Below are positions 1-10,353 of a stretch of DNA of 41,990 nt, piece by piece. Source of the DNA: CAG-826 sp964546565 (lineage in GTDB: Bacteria > Bacillota_I > Bacilli_A > RFN20 > CAG-826); assembly GCA_964546565.1 (NCBI GenBank), contig CAZJKC010000007.1, positions 1-41,990 of the forward strand, read 5' to 3'. Numbering within the stretch: position 1 is the first letter of the stretch; each line of letters begins with the position of its first letter. Both the position numbers and the translations under genes were made by a program. The notes under the pieces were generated by a model that did not search any database, had not been told where the DNA came from, and saw nothing but the letters and a program-made list of their open reading frames with translations.

Positions 1-18
1 GTTATATGAGTTGAGCAT
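1..18 (-). CDS. Start of a further downstream gene (truncated by window edge)
   Basis: Only six codons are visible (MLNSYN). The start is supported by an AAGGAGG ribosome site about eight bases upstream on the minus strand, in the short gap after the HNH endonuclease gene. Nothing can be said about the product. Its presence shows that the HNH gene sits between two ordinary genes rather than inside an intron whose 3' half is visible here. Confidence 0.4.
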
Positions 19-58
19 TTATGTCGCCTCCTTGATACGAGTTTGTACTCTTGGAAGT

Positions 59-1069
59 TTAGCGATTTAAACAAAATGCTTCGAACTGTTCTTTAGTATT
101 ATCTCCTTTCCCAAATTTAGCATGAAATTCCTTGTGGATGGACTTAGTAAGTGTTATCCCTATGTCCAAAGTATGTAATTCTAAAACTTTTTCTCGAAGT
201 GTATAAAAATCTTCAATATTAGAATAATCATTTATTTTTACCAAAATTGGGACTGAAGTTATTTCGCTTGCTTCTCGAACCAAAGTATTAAAGCCTTTCA
301 AGTGGTGAACTTCTAAATCTTTGTGCTCTCCACTTAATTGACATTTGTAACCATCTCTAGCAAGTATTTGCGCTTTCCATGGTTTTAATGTCTTACGGAG
401 CTCTTCCATAACTTCACTAACACCGCCTTTCCAAAGAGGAGAAAGTTCTCCAGTCTAATTTAGAATGGCACACTTTTTGCATCCAGAGTGTTTACATAAA
501 AAATTAGTAAAAGAAATTTTTACATTATGCCCACGAGAGCAAATAGCAGAAAATGGAGTAGCTGCATTAACATAGTCCCCCGTACGAGTATAACCTTTTT
601 CCGCCAAAATCTTATCTATATCAGAGACATTGTATTTTTTAGCCTTTGCTCCAGCGTTTATCCCGCACTAGGGGCAACGAAAGCGTCCGCCGTCTCTAAT
701 TAAATGCTAATAATCACGGTCAAATTCTTCTCCACAAAGATTACAGCGAAAATGGAGCGGTGTCGAATTATTTACGTATTCCGATGATAATAAAGTACAT
801 TCATGATTTATGTCATTTTTATTAAGAAAATTTCTTACCGTCTCAATTGTAAAAGGACTACCATGTTTATTACTACAGGCGGTACATAAAAAACGCCCTC
901 TTTTTAAGTGTGCCCAGTCTCTTTCGAAAGTTTTTCCACAAGAATTACAAATAAAAATCAGCGGTGTAGTGGAATTTTTGTATTCAGTAGATACTAAAAG
1001 ACAATTGTGTTCGATATCCATCTCATTTAAATATAACTAAATATCTTGAATTGTTAATTTTTTACCCAT
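59..1069 (-). CDS. Free-standing HNH homing endonuclease with zinc-finger repeats, TAG-recoded
   Basis: A 336-residue reading frame from an ATG preceded by AAGGAG to a TAA, with four in-frame TAG codons. The N-terminal two thirds hold repeated treble-clef-like units with CxxC pairs (CNSCGKTF, CTAC, CNLCGEEF, CP-TAG-CG, CKKC), likely DNA-contacting. Next comes the linker GELSPLWKGG, common just before HNH domains in phage endonucleases, and a C-terminal HNH nuclease domain with VHHLKGFN, IHKEFHAKFG and NTKEQFEAF. It would nick or cut a DNA target to spread itself. Without TAG readthrough it falls into fragments split between zinc fingers and nuclease. No group I core is seen around it, so it appears free-standing between two phage genes. 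The family is confident; target and activity are unknown. Confidence 0.85.
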
Positions 1070-1157
1070 AAAGACTTCATCTCCTTGTTTGCTTCTATAT
1101 ATAAGTAGAAAAAGCCTTTAATGAGTATGTTATTTTAGAACCTTCTGCTAGACCGGC

Positions 1158-2088
1158 TTAGCCAGCGCAGCCACATTGATAAGTGCGATTAGTAAGCGCG
1201 CTCAGGTCAATTGCAGTGTAGGGGCTCCCACAAGTGATGTACGCGGGCTTCGCGCAAGGCCGTAACTCACTGATAAGCGTTGCGTTCTGCGAAAGCTGCG
1301 ACAACTGGAAGTCGCGCGCGAGGATGTCGCGGTCACGCGCCTCAAGGCGGTCACGCAGATCTTGCATGGTGTTGGCATTGATTAAAGCGCGAGTGGCTTC
1401 GCCCTCAGCATGGATAGCGGTCGTAATATCACAGGTATTCTTGCTCGCGTCATAGCGAACGCTATCGATGTTGCGGTTCGTCTCACCAAAAATGTTATCA
1501 TAGAAGCTCTTTATCTTCTATTTCTTATAGTTTCCTATAAGGTCGGACTATATCTTCATCCTTTAAAGGGGTCCGGCACTCGTGTCGGGTTTATTGGTAT
1601 CTGTCCTCACCCGTTAGTCTCTGAACCTTCGATACTACTTTTATCAGAATTCGTATCGCTTGGCTGCTGGTTGGCGTTTTAAGGCTTTCCAGCAATTCAC
1701 CGGATTTTTAACTAATTGTTCCCAATTAGGCTGCCATGAGAGTCTAGCAGCATTGCTGAGCGGCAAATCGATTTTCTGCAATAGCAGACTGAGTTCCGTA
1801 GAACCCATCCTTCAAACTGTTATTCATGGCATAGAACCCATCACAAAGTCCGTTCGTAATGCCACGAAGCTGGCCGTTAATGTCTTGATTGTTAAAACCC
1901 TCAAAAAGGTCGGAGCGGGTAAGCGCGCCCTACATGGCGGCGCCAGCTCCATCATTTCCAAAGAGGCCACCGCGGCCAAGTACAGCAAGCCAGACGAGAT
2001 AGATGAACGGGTTATTCATCCATGCGGCCATGCCGTCGTCATTGTCCCTAGTCAGTGCAAGGATATCACCAGCAGATAATTCGTTCAT
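1158..2088 (-). CDS. Conserved phage protein split by a group I intron (exons 2088-1746 and 1483-1158)
   Basis: Spliced product 222 residues (343 + 326 nt, in frame). Exon 1 starts MNELSAGDIL at an ATG behind GGAGGT. It contains a short hydrophobic stretch (FIYLVWLAVLG), a glycine-rich patch and ALTRSDLFEGFNNQ. Exon 2 gives NRNIDSVRYDASKNTCDI, a charged helical stretch (LRDRLEARDRDILARDFQ) and a C-terminal tail RPCAKPAYITC ending in a Cys-Gly-Cys motif. I recognise the layout as a conserved protein of gut Firmicute phages, often near virion genes, but know no firm function; a minor virion or fibre-associated role is a guess. The splice joins T and AG, so a TAG codon is created at the junction and gives QCC-TAG-TNRNID. 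A TAA lies early in the intron, so unspliced RNA would give a truncated protein. Confidence 0.75.
1484..1745 (-). ncRNA. Group I intron A (262 nt, no ORF)
   Basis: Minus-strand group I core: P7 5' strand near 1615-1625 (CAGAGACTA) and the hallmark 3' P7 strand GATATAGTC at 1554-1546, with a P4-like GAATTGCTGGAA element near 1685-1700. The 5' splice site is after exon GCTGCT, which pairs with GGCAGC in the intron (six base pairs, terminal U-G wobble). The intron ends in G before AGACGAACC. This choice restores both frame and family sequence. It encodes no endonuclease, unlike the larger introns in the window. Confidence 0.8.
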
Positions 2089-2124
2089 TCGAGTTACCTC
2101 CAAACTAAATATAATTTTTTATTT

Positions 2125-2157
2125 AAAAGCTGCTCGTTCCGGACCGAGTGGCTTTTA
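2125..2157 (-). terminator. Candidate intrinsic terminator between 2155 and 2088 genes
   Basis: On the minus strand AAAAGC...CTCG pairs with CGAG...GCTTTT across a small mismatch, followed by an A/T-rich run. It overlaps the stop codon of the upstream gene. Weaker and less regular than the other terminators in the window. Confidence 0.45.
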
Positions 2158-2424
2158 TTTTTTATTCAATTCAAGCAAAAAATTCAACCCCGCTTCGATG
2201 TCTTCTTCTGCAATTCCCTATGCGCGGGCTTGCTTCACGAGCGCCACATAGTCTTGCTTTTTCATCCCCGCGATTCCATTACGGAGCTGGGATTCGTTAA
2301 TTGCAGGAGTCTACGTAGTGGGCGCCGACCCGCGCCCCATATTCATCATTGCTGCCATCGGGTTCGCGCTTTGTGCGTCCATTCCCGACATCTACATCAT
2401 CATTTGAAAAGGATTCATTCCCAT
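2155..2424 (-). CDS. Small conserved phage protein, Met/Gln-rich, TAG-recoded
   Basis: 89 residues with three in-frame TAG codons, ending in TAA. The start overlaps the upstream stop (TAATG), implying translational coupling. The N-terminal half is low complexity and rich in Met, Asn and (with TAG as Gln) Gln: MGMNPFQMM, NPMAAMMNMGRG. The C-terminal half is a short helical domain (LRNGIAGMKKQDYVALVKQARA ... IEAGLNFLLELNKK). Similar small proteins occur in the same cluster in phages of Clostridia, but I cannot name a function. The gene is cut into four short pieces if TAG is read as stop. Confidence 0.65.
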
Positions 2425-2747
2425 TATTCTCCCTCCCACATCTTCTTCAAGTCTGCGATCTGGCGCTCGAGCGCATTAAAGCGTTCCTCGAAGTCGGCGC
2501 CTTGTACGTTCGTCTACGCCGTAAGCGAATAACACATCACTGCGGGTTGTCCGTTCTAAATCGACTTTAGATACATCAAGCTTTCCGATGGACACAGCGC
2601 CACTGTCAGTCCAGTACTTGCGGGGATATTTGCTAATTCCATTGAATTATTTATCATATAAACGTTGCCTTGCGGTTGTGGGAAATATTGACCCATCGGC
2701 GCCGAGTTCATTGGCGTGTATGGATAAGAGTAATTATTGTTAGCCAT
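2424..2747 (-). CDS. Small conserved phage protein (MANNNYSYPY...), TAG-recoded
   Basis: 107 residues with two in-frame TAG codons, from an ATG behind GGAGGG to a TAA that overlaps the next start. The N-terminus is Asn/Tyr/Pro-rich (NNNYSYPYTPMNSAPMGQYFPQPQ). A small globular part follows (GNVYMINNSMELANIPASTGLTVALCPSESLMYLKS) and then a C-terminal helix (FEERFNALERQIADLKKMWEGE) of coiled-coil character. Position after the tail genes suggests a virion or assembly accessory. Function unknown. Confidence 0.65.
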
Positions 2748-2812
2748 TTTAAAGCCCTCCTTTGTTCCCTCTACTCATAAGTAGGATTATTGCGGAGTCC
2801 GTAAACAAAAAT

Positions 2813-2866
2813 AAAAAGCCAGTCGAGAAGTTCTAATAAGACTTCAATTCGACTGGCTTTTCTTTG
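2813..2866 (-). terminator. Strong intrinsic terminator after the 3263-2886 gene
   Basis: Long inverted repeat: AAAAGCCAGTCGA (arm 2849-2861 on minus) against TCGACTGGCTTTTT (arm 2814-2826), with an inner GAAGT/ACTTC pairing. The minus-strand product ends in a T run, and the symmetric A run could let it work in both directions. It lies 20 nt past the stop of the small gene at 2886. Confidence 0.85.
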
Positions 2867-2885
2867 TGCAATTTTAACAAAAATT

Positions 2886-3263
2886 TTATTCGTCGATGAA
2901 CGGCATCAGCACGGACAACTCATCGAGGGTAACGTCCACGCCCTCGAACTCGTCAATTTTGAAGCTAATCGACGGAGCGACGCACTCTACGTTTTGAAGC
3001 GCATCCAGCGCGGCTTGACACTCATCTTCTTTACCTTCAATGATTTTGATGGCAGAACCGTCTTCGGTAAATTGATAGTTACCATCCTCGCCTTTCTCGC
3101 CATATTTGTCGATAATCGAGTTAAACTCGTCTTGGTAAAACTTCGCTTCGGATTCGAAAAATTCGACAAGCTTCATAAGTTTGTATGCAGTTTTGATTGA
3201 AAGCTTTTTGGTGTTGAGGCGAATCAGAAGTGTGCGAAGAGAAAGAACTTCGTAAAGTTTCAT
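2886..3263 (-). CDS. Small acidic, mostly helical phage protein, own transcription unit
   Basis: 125 residues, no TAG codon. ATG with GGAGGAAAATCCCAAA upstream; stop TAA. Predominantly helical and acidic: an N-terminal segment with LRTLLIRLNTKKLSIKTAYKLMKL, then a long helix with FFESEAKFYQDEFNSIIDKYG, a small beta insert (GNYQFTEDGSAIKI) and an acidic C-terminus (IDEFEGVDVTLDELSVLMPFIDE). It resembles small tail-region proteins of unknown function in phages of Gram-positive bacteria (DUF1617-like in general character; this is a weak resemblance). Unlike its neighbours it has a consensus promoter directly upstream and a strong terminator directly downstream, so it is probably expressed on its own schedule. 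Confidence 0.75.
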   Translation of the reverse strand: MKLYEVLSLRTLLIRLNTKKLSIKTAYKLMKLVEFFESEAKFYQDEFNSIIDKYGEKGEDGNYQFTEDGSAIKIIEGKEDECQAALDALQNVECVAPSISFKIDEFEGVDVTLDELSVLMPFIDE

Positions 3264-3296
3264 TTTGGGATTTTCCTCCTTTTATATTATATTTAT

Positions 3297-3325
3297 ATTA
3301 TAGCATAATTTTTTATTTTTATCAA
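3297..3325 (-). promoter_or_regulatory. Consensus sigma70-type promoter with extended -10
   Basis: Minus strand: -35 TTGATA (3325-3320), a 17-base spacer, then TGC-TATAAT (-10 at 3302-3297). This is near-perfect for a vegetative sigma factor and points at the 3263-2886 gene, with transcription starting roughly 25 bases before its ribosome site. It is the clearest promoter in the window. Confidence 0.85.
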
Positions 3326-3334
3326 ATTATTTTA

Positions 3335-6300
3335 TCAATCTTTTTCAAACTCGTTTTCATCCGATTCAGAAAAGGCATCATCCGCTCCAGAAAAATTCCA
3401 AGTTCCTCCGTCAATTATAAAGCCTTTTATCTAAGGGGCACCAAAATCAATAATACTTGTGTCCTTTCCATCTAACTTAGCAGATAGACAAAAGGCATTT
3501 AAGTCGAGATAAATTAAAGCAGGGGTGTTTTCGTAATCTCCAATTAAACGAATTTGTTTTTTACCACTAGCCATACTCATCGCTAAAATGTCTGCGTCTT
3601 CAAAATTATTGGTATTAATCCCAACACTATGCGAACGGTGGGATACTGTTGGCGAATTTGGGAAAAACAAAAAAGTTGAAGAGACTGCTTCCTTATAAAT
3701 ACCAAAACCAGTGTTGAATCGTGCAGTAAGCTTAAAATAAGTGCGGTCTGATATCTAACTTGTTGTTTCTTTTTTTAAAGTTAACTAAGATTTTAATATT
3801 TGATTATATGAAAACTCTGGAAGAATTCCAGTTGATGCTGTTATATATGTTATCCCATATTCAGCACTATCATTTTCTTCCCAGTCAGTACCATTAGAAC
3901 TCCACTAGAGAGTGTAGATAACTTCTTTTGTATCATAATTAGAACCAACAATAATACCTCTTTCCCAATTGCTTTTATAATTTTCAAAATTACAGCTATA
4001 ATCAGAGACACCTAAGATAGTATTCTATGATAAAATGAATGTTACCGTATATTTTTTCTATTCAGTTCCCAGCTCAGTTTCTGTTTCAGCTTGGTTTATT
4101 TCGATGCCTTTAATCTAAACCATGGGAGAATCACTTCTACAAGTAATTACGTATGCGGACTCAGTAGATTTGGCGTAAGAACTGCCCCCCTTTATTGAGT
4201 CAGGAAAGTCCAAACTGGTTGTGCCATTTTTCATTTCTAAATAGGCCCGATATTGACAATAAGAATAGTTAGAGATTGTGGGAATACTATACGTATATTT
4301 CCCAGAATCAAGAGATTCAACTGAGATTTTTGCCCAATTACTGTTATCCCACTCTTCTCCCTCGACTCGAGTATTTTGTTCAAAGACGACAGTATATTCT
4401 TGCTCGCCATATTCCTAAATCTTGGGGAGCGAAAAAACAATTTTTTCTCCCGTGTTAATTACTCGATAGGGAATTTCTGTATTAGTAACAATATTGTTTC
4501 CTACAATGTCCGAGTTATATTGAATAGCAATACCTAAAGCGGCGTTACTGTCTACCCAGTGAGCAAAACCACGATAATCAATGTAGAAATTTGAATTATT
4601 GCTTGGCAAAAGACTGAGAGGTTCACTCTTATCACCATAAATATTTTGAACATATGCCTAAACCGTAAATAAAAAGCGCTAGGACTAGTCTTCTCTTTTA
4701 AAAAACTCAATCCATCCACTTTTCATTTCCGTCTCATCGCTATCATTCCTCGTTTCTTCATTTTTAGCTGCAAAAGAATATTTTGCAAGTGAGCCATTCG
4801 CCTCTTTTGTCATATTCAAAGTTGAATCATCTAAATTTAATTGATAGGTTATTTTCGCAGAACTGTTTGAAAATTCTGCTATAGGGGAATATTTTAACAG
4901 CTCTGAAATATCGTTAGCCCCGCCATTTTTTGGAATAGTAAAATCTAGCGTACTATCTCCTGCTATTCCTTCTATCGGGCGTATAGAATTCGGAGAAATA
5001 TTAAAACCCGCGGCTTCTCCTCCGGCTGAAAATTCCGGTTTTGGGGCGCGGCGAAGTATACAACCATCATCGCTATATTCTACTTCCGCCAATTTTTCAT
5101 TTTTACTGTTTCGCGTCTAAATTACAATAGTAAAATCTTCATTATACCCTTCTGATATTTCATCGGTAGGATAAGTACATTCCTCTAATAGAGTTAGTCT
5201 AATCTTTGATGAGTCTTCTTCATTCAGCATCGCCCAATTTTTTTTTCCGGTCCAAACTTTATTAGTTCTTTTTAACAAAACTTGGGTATAATAATTCTCA
5301 TTTCTAGGGGTTAAATAAGGAGCCTCCCAATGGACAAGCACCTTTTTACCAGTATACATTATGTTATTATCTTTAATCTATTTTCGTGATTCTTCGCTAT
5401 ACTCGTCGTCGTATATCGTATAAACTTCTATTCCGGTGACTTCGGCAACTTGCGCAGGCACAAAAAAGTTTTTTCCATTGAACCCGTCAGCTGTTTGTTC
5501 TACTGAGTCATACCCGTCATCTAAAATTAGCTTTATAGAAATAAAAGTGTCAAGATATTCTTCACTGAAATACTCGGTTGTAAGCTTCTTAGTGTTCTTT
5601 GCCGTTTCAATTTTTGGTTCATTTTCCAGTTCAGTTCTCCCAATAATTTTCCAGGTTGCTGTGATAGTATGATTATTAGCATCACTAATCTAAGGGTTAC
5701 CCCCTATGGCTTTAATGTATAATTTACTCTCATCGGGCCCAGGATACTCACTATAAGTAAGCCCCATGCTGTTAATAACTGGTGGGACGTTAATTCTTAT
5801 AACTTTTGAAATAAGCGAAGAGCTTTCGTCCCCATCTTCTGCCCAAAAATAATATGTCGTCTCTTCTGTAATTTGGCTTGTGGTAATTGAAGGTTCAGAA
5901 AGCTCAACGGGGCCACCCTCTTCTCCAATTTTATAATAAAGAGTACATTCATCCCCATCTAAATCCCCATTATTAATAATCGTAAAAGCAACAGTCTACT
6001 TGTCGGAGTTTTTTGTAGCAACATATAAAGAAGCTGAATTTCCTGCCGGATCTTTTGCTATTACCGTAGGAGGCTTTGGCAGCTAATTGATTAAACAAGT
6101 AGCAGAATCCATCCAACTAGATTCATAATTTTCTTTTGTTCCAACTGTCTAAATAGAAAACTACAGCGTTTTTCCTCTGTTAGAAGTACATTCTTCTTCA
6201 TTTATAAAAATTAAACTAGTCTAATCCGTTGTGTAATTTGTCTCAGAACTTTCTAATACTATATTAGTCCAAGAACCATTTCCATATCGATACTTAACAT

Positions 6301-6877
6301 TGTATCCTACAATTGTATTCTGTACCCCGTCTTTTGCACCGCTCCAAGAAATAAGGCACCCTTTATCAGGAATAATTTTCCCTGTTTTAGAAGCTACAAT
6401 TTCAGAATCTGAACTTATCGAACCTATTGGAGTTATATCGATAGTGGTCACGCCACCACATTTTGTAATTGGGGTATAAACTACTAACGCCTAAGGCCAT
6501 CCACCAGAAGCCCAACATTGCACGGTGTGGTAGCTACTGAAGCTAAGTTTGAACTCGTAGTAAGCCCCGCTATAGGCTGTGACATTTTCGATCTCAAAGG
6601 TAAAAGAATTATCTTGAGCATTTAAGTTTACCGACCCGTAAGTAGTATATTTCCCGCCATTGACAGACAGCTCTCCATTATAAGAAGCTGAAATAGATTT
6701 AGTATATAATAAATGGACTTTAATTTTTACTGTCAAATTTTTATTTTCTCCCGTCCAAGACGGGAGATAGCCATAAATCCATAAGGGGTCACAATAACAA
6801 TTTTTATTTTTTAGCCATCCGCTAGTACTATAATAGCCTTCAAAGCTACTAGCTGTTTTCCAACTGGTTGAAGCCAT
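3335..6877 (-). CDS. Giant tail fibre / receptor-binding candidate with fibronectin-III-like repeats, TAG-recoded
   Basis: 1180 residues from an ATG behind AAGGAG to TGA, with about 19 in-frame TAG codons. Residues about 1-125 form a beta-rich domain (SFEGYYSTSGW, YGYLPSWTGENKNLTVKIK). The rest consists of repeated beta-sandwich units with the fibronectin type III look: GYNVKYRYGNGSWTNI, KVLVHWEAPYLTPRNENYYTQVLLKR, YTLQWSSNGTDW, each near 90-100 residues. Such repeats are common on exposed phage tail surfaces and may bind carbohydrate weakly. The C-terminus is acidic (FSESDENEFEKD). It is the most downstream of three large tail-tip genes, 18 nt after the previous stop. Fragments at 6491, 6221, 5117, 4685, 4415 and 3431 all share one frame. 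Confidence 0.85.
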
Positions 6878-6894
6878 TTACTCCTTTTCCCTCC

Positions 6895-9800
6895 TTATAT
6901 ATACAAGTCATAGCCAATAATCTTTTCATTCTCATCGGTTACTTGTACATATCTCATTTCTGTTCCATAAATCAAGTTTCCGCCAAAAATAGTATCAGTA
7001 TTTACATTCACTGAATTTTCCGTAATGGACATCATATTGACACCTTTTGCCGAAAAATTGAGTCCTGTATTTTTAGATTCAAAAATCTCATAATCTGCCT
7101 ACGCGTTATCCCCCTTAATCTCCGAATCACAAAAACTTATGGTAGACCTTTTATCAGATTCGTTACTAGAAGGAATTGAAAGATAAAGAGAAGCATCTGT
7201 GTTTTGAGAAGATACCAAGAAAGAGGAAGTAGAAAAACTTCCTTTGTTTAAAGTCGTGTTACCAAAAGCCAAGCTGGTATTTATTATTACCCCGTCAGCG
7301 CTGACTGACATAATAAGATCCCCGTCACTATTTTTAAAAACTGTCCCGGTGTCACTTTTTATAATAAGGGCTTCCTTATCTTCGGGGGAATCTTCTATTA
7401 TAGCCGTCTAAATAATTGCATTTTTTATCGTGCCAGAAAAAACACCCTCTGACGCATAAAGTTTACCGTTTCTTGTAACACGGAAGGGCGCCTCAGAAAT
7501 ACTTTTGCTTCCACCATCTTCTGCGCCGGCCCAAATCATAATCTGTTCTTCTGAGCCTTCGCTAATACGCCCCGTTGAGATTCCTGCGCTCCCATTTTCA
7601 TCTTGAGTGATTAGAGTCCCCGTTAAATAAGCATTGTCAGCATAAAGGCCATAAGTACCACTTACAGCACCATATATTGGCTCGTTGGGGATCTACCCTA
7701 AAATAACTTTGTTATTAAAGCCGCTAGAAATAGTACCCCCTTCCTCTTGCGGCGTCCACTCAAAAACGCTAATAGCTCTGGGAATTATAGTAGATGCATT
7801 ATTAGAAGCGTTAATCCCAATCCCTACCGTGCCATTTGTTCCGTAATTAACTATTGTAGCCCCAACATACTCCTCTAAGGAGCCTGCGAGATTATCTATC
7901 TAAATTTTTCCTTCCTTATTTATAGAAGCCGTTGACTTGCAATAAAAACCATTTGAGTCCACTGTTTCAAAAGTAGAATCTTCTGTCCCAGAAGAGGGGG
8001 CTTTTGTAAAAGTCGGCACGATATAATAATATTCTGGCTAATTATCAGTCGTCCCAGAAAATCCTGTATTGTCTTCAAGGCCAATAAGAGTTTTTCCGCC
8101 TACAGTTTCAATTGAAGCTATTTTTGTACTTGGACGAATTAGTAAAATTCCTCCTACAGCAGAAACTTTTCCAGTCTCAAAAACTGCGCTTTCAATTTTC
8201 CCTCGAACTATAACATCGTTAAAATAAGATTTTGTATTAGAAATACTCCATCCTCGCCCTGTATTTGACTAATCATAAGCAGAAGAATAAATACACTGAT
8301 TGGCTCCATCGAGTTTGATATAATTTGTATTATCTCCAAGAGTCAAAACACCATCGCGGCTAATTTCTAAAGTATTTTTGCCATTATTGTCAGTAATTAG
8401 CAAAACACTATTTTGGCCGCTTTCACCAAAAAGTGTTACCCCTGAACCTAACTCAATATATTTTTGAATTTTTGCATTGGTACCTAATTCAATAGACTCG
8501 GCTATTATCTTACTATCTTCTCCGCCCTACAAAATTAGACTCCCATCTTCGGACGTTAAAGTTTTTTCTTTAACAGTAAAACCGCCAATCGAGCCGGTCT
8601 GGGCGTTTATTTCTCCATTAAAGGCCCCATTATTGGCATAAATATCTCCGGTAAATGTCCCGGAGCCGACTATTTTTAAGGAGCCATTATTGCTATCATA
8701 TTCAAAAAGAGTCTCATCTTCTTTGTTTTCTTCGACTCTAACTATTTTTAAACCACTATTTACAACCTAAAGCCCCGAGCTATCAAAAATAAGGGCCTGA
8801 TTCTGCACGGCAGCGTTAATCTTTGTTGCCGTGACATTAAACTTCATCATTTCATCAGTGGTACCATTGGTTATAGAATAAATCTTTTCTCGTTTAGTCA
8901 ATCCATTTTCTTTATAAGTGAAACGTATACTTAAGGCACTTTGGTCTGTAAAAGCAGTATATAAGTCTTGAACCTGTTCCGCTTCTAAAGAGCCAGATAA
9001 AACAGAATCCTCATCTGCTTTTGGTACGTTATTATCATCAACTTTATCTTCGTCCAAAAACCCCAAACCTGCTTTAGCAGAACGTTCGAGATTACTATAA
9101 AAGTTCTATACGTAAAAAGTCGGATTTTTAATATCCCCTTCTAAAGTATCTACACAATATCGTTCAGGAATTTTATACACATTACTGTTAAGATCGACCA
9201 AGTCAATCTCAAAATCGGGTTTTCGAGAAGAAGAATCTCCCTGTGCCTTAAATTCAATTTTCTTCGGCTCATTTCCATCCGTTATATCATAAACCGTAAA
9301 TCCAAAAGCTTTTGGCGAAAATTCTATGTCCCCGGTATCATTCTAAAACTTATAAACTGCATTATGAGAACTTCTAATTTCTAAAGCGTCTCCATCACGT
9401 CCATCTACTCCCTTCGCGCCGACCGAGTAGGCCACCGATTTGGTTCCATTTTCGTAATAAAAAGTTGTTCTAGTCCATAAAAATTCATCTTCCCCTAATG
9501 CCCCCAAGGCTTCCTAGCTTTCTTGCCAATTGGCGTCATCAATGGGAGGCGTAACATTATCTGTACTAAAGGCATAATGTATTTTCCAAGAAGAAATACT
9601 ATTTTCATAAATTGACCATCCTGTGTCTGCGTCATTTAACTCTAGCTTTAAAGAAGAGACGTTTAAATAACCTGTCGCCAAAGTCGCTTCTATTCTAAAA
9701 CAAAGCCAGCAGTCTGTTTTTGTTGTATACACTCCGCTTAACCTTGTAGGAGTAGTGCTAATGCCACTATGGGAACTTACTGTAGTGTTTTCGCCAAATG

Positions 9801-10341
9801 TACTCGGGGTATCTTCTTCGTTTTCTAGCTCTGACGCTATAAAACGAATATTAACATTGGAATATTTTATACCTAAAGTTCCCACATATTCACTTGCATA
9901 AACCAAAGCAGAAAGAGTGTATGTTTCTCCTTTTCGGCACCAAATTTTTTGATATAGCCCGTTATTTAAAGTAAGTCGAATTCTATAAATTTTATTTAAA
10001 TTCTCATCAACTTCTCCAGTATCTTCCCAGTCTTCTAAATTTTCCCACTTTCCAGAAAAGTCCTTCGTACCAGAATATAAGTTCTCATTCGGAATTTTTG
10101 CGTCTTCTCCTACGTATTTTGACCAAGTGATGTATTCTTTAATATATTTTTGCCAAATATCACTTTCAACGGTCGGGCGTTCTTCCCCGTAGGCATATCC
10201 ATTATAAAGCCCAATAAAATTTTTCCCAGTTGGAGAGGTTGAAGCCCCTTCACCCTAAAGACTATCTGCATAATAAATATAAGTAGCTGTTTTTAGAAGG
10301 TTACCAATTGTTTTTTCCCCATATGCTATTTCTACACTCAT
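6895..10341 (-). CDS. Large tail-tip / fibre protein with beta-helix-like repeats, TAG-recoded
   Basis: 1148 residues, ATG behind GGAGGT, stop TAA, about 12 in-frame TAG codons. The N-terminal part (about 1-300) holds beta-sandwich segments with aromatic motifs (DTGWSIYENSISSWKIHYAFS, WTRTTFYYENGTKSVAYSVG) and a short GAKGVDGRDGDALE linker, collagen-like. The middle and C-terminal parts contain the recurring signature GTFTGDIYANNGAFNGEINAQTGSIGGF, seen in tail-associated proteins of Gram-positive siphophages, plus repeated short beta units typical of a trimeric fibre shaft. It lies directly after the tail endopeptidase gene and shares signature repeats with that gene's C-terminus. A role in host-surface contact is inferred; no catalytic motif was recognised. 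Confidence 0.8.
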
Positions 10342-10353
10342 CCCGTAACCTCC

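Noticed and set aside
1158..1367. Independent 69-codon gene starting MQDLRDRLEAR
   Set aside because: It is the C-terminal part of the second exon; the frame continues upstream through NRNIDSVRYD to the intron's 3' splice site.
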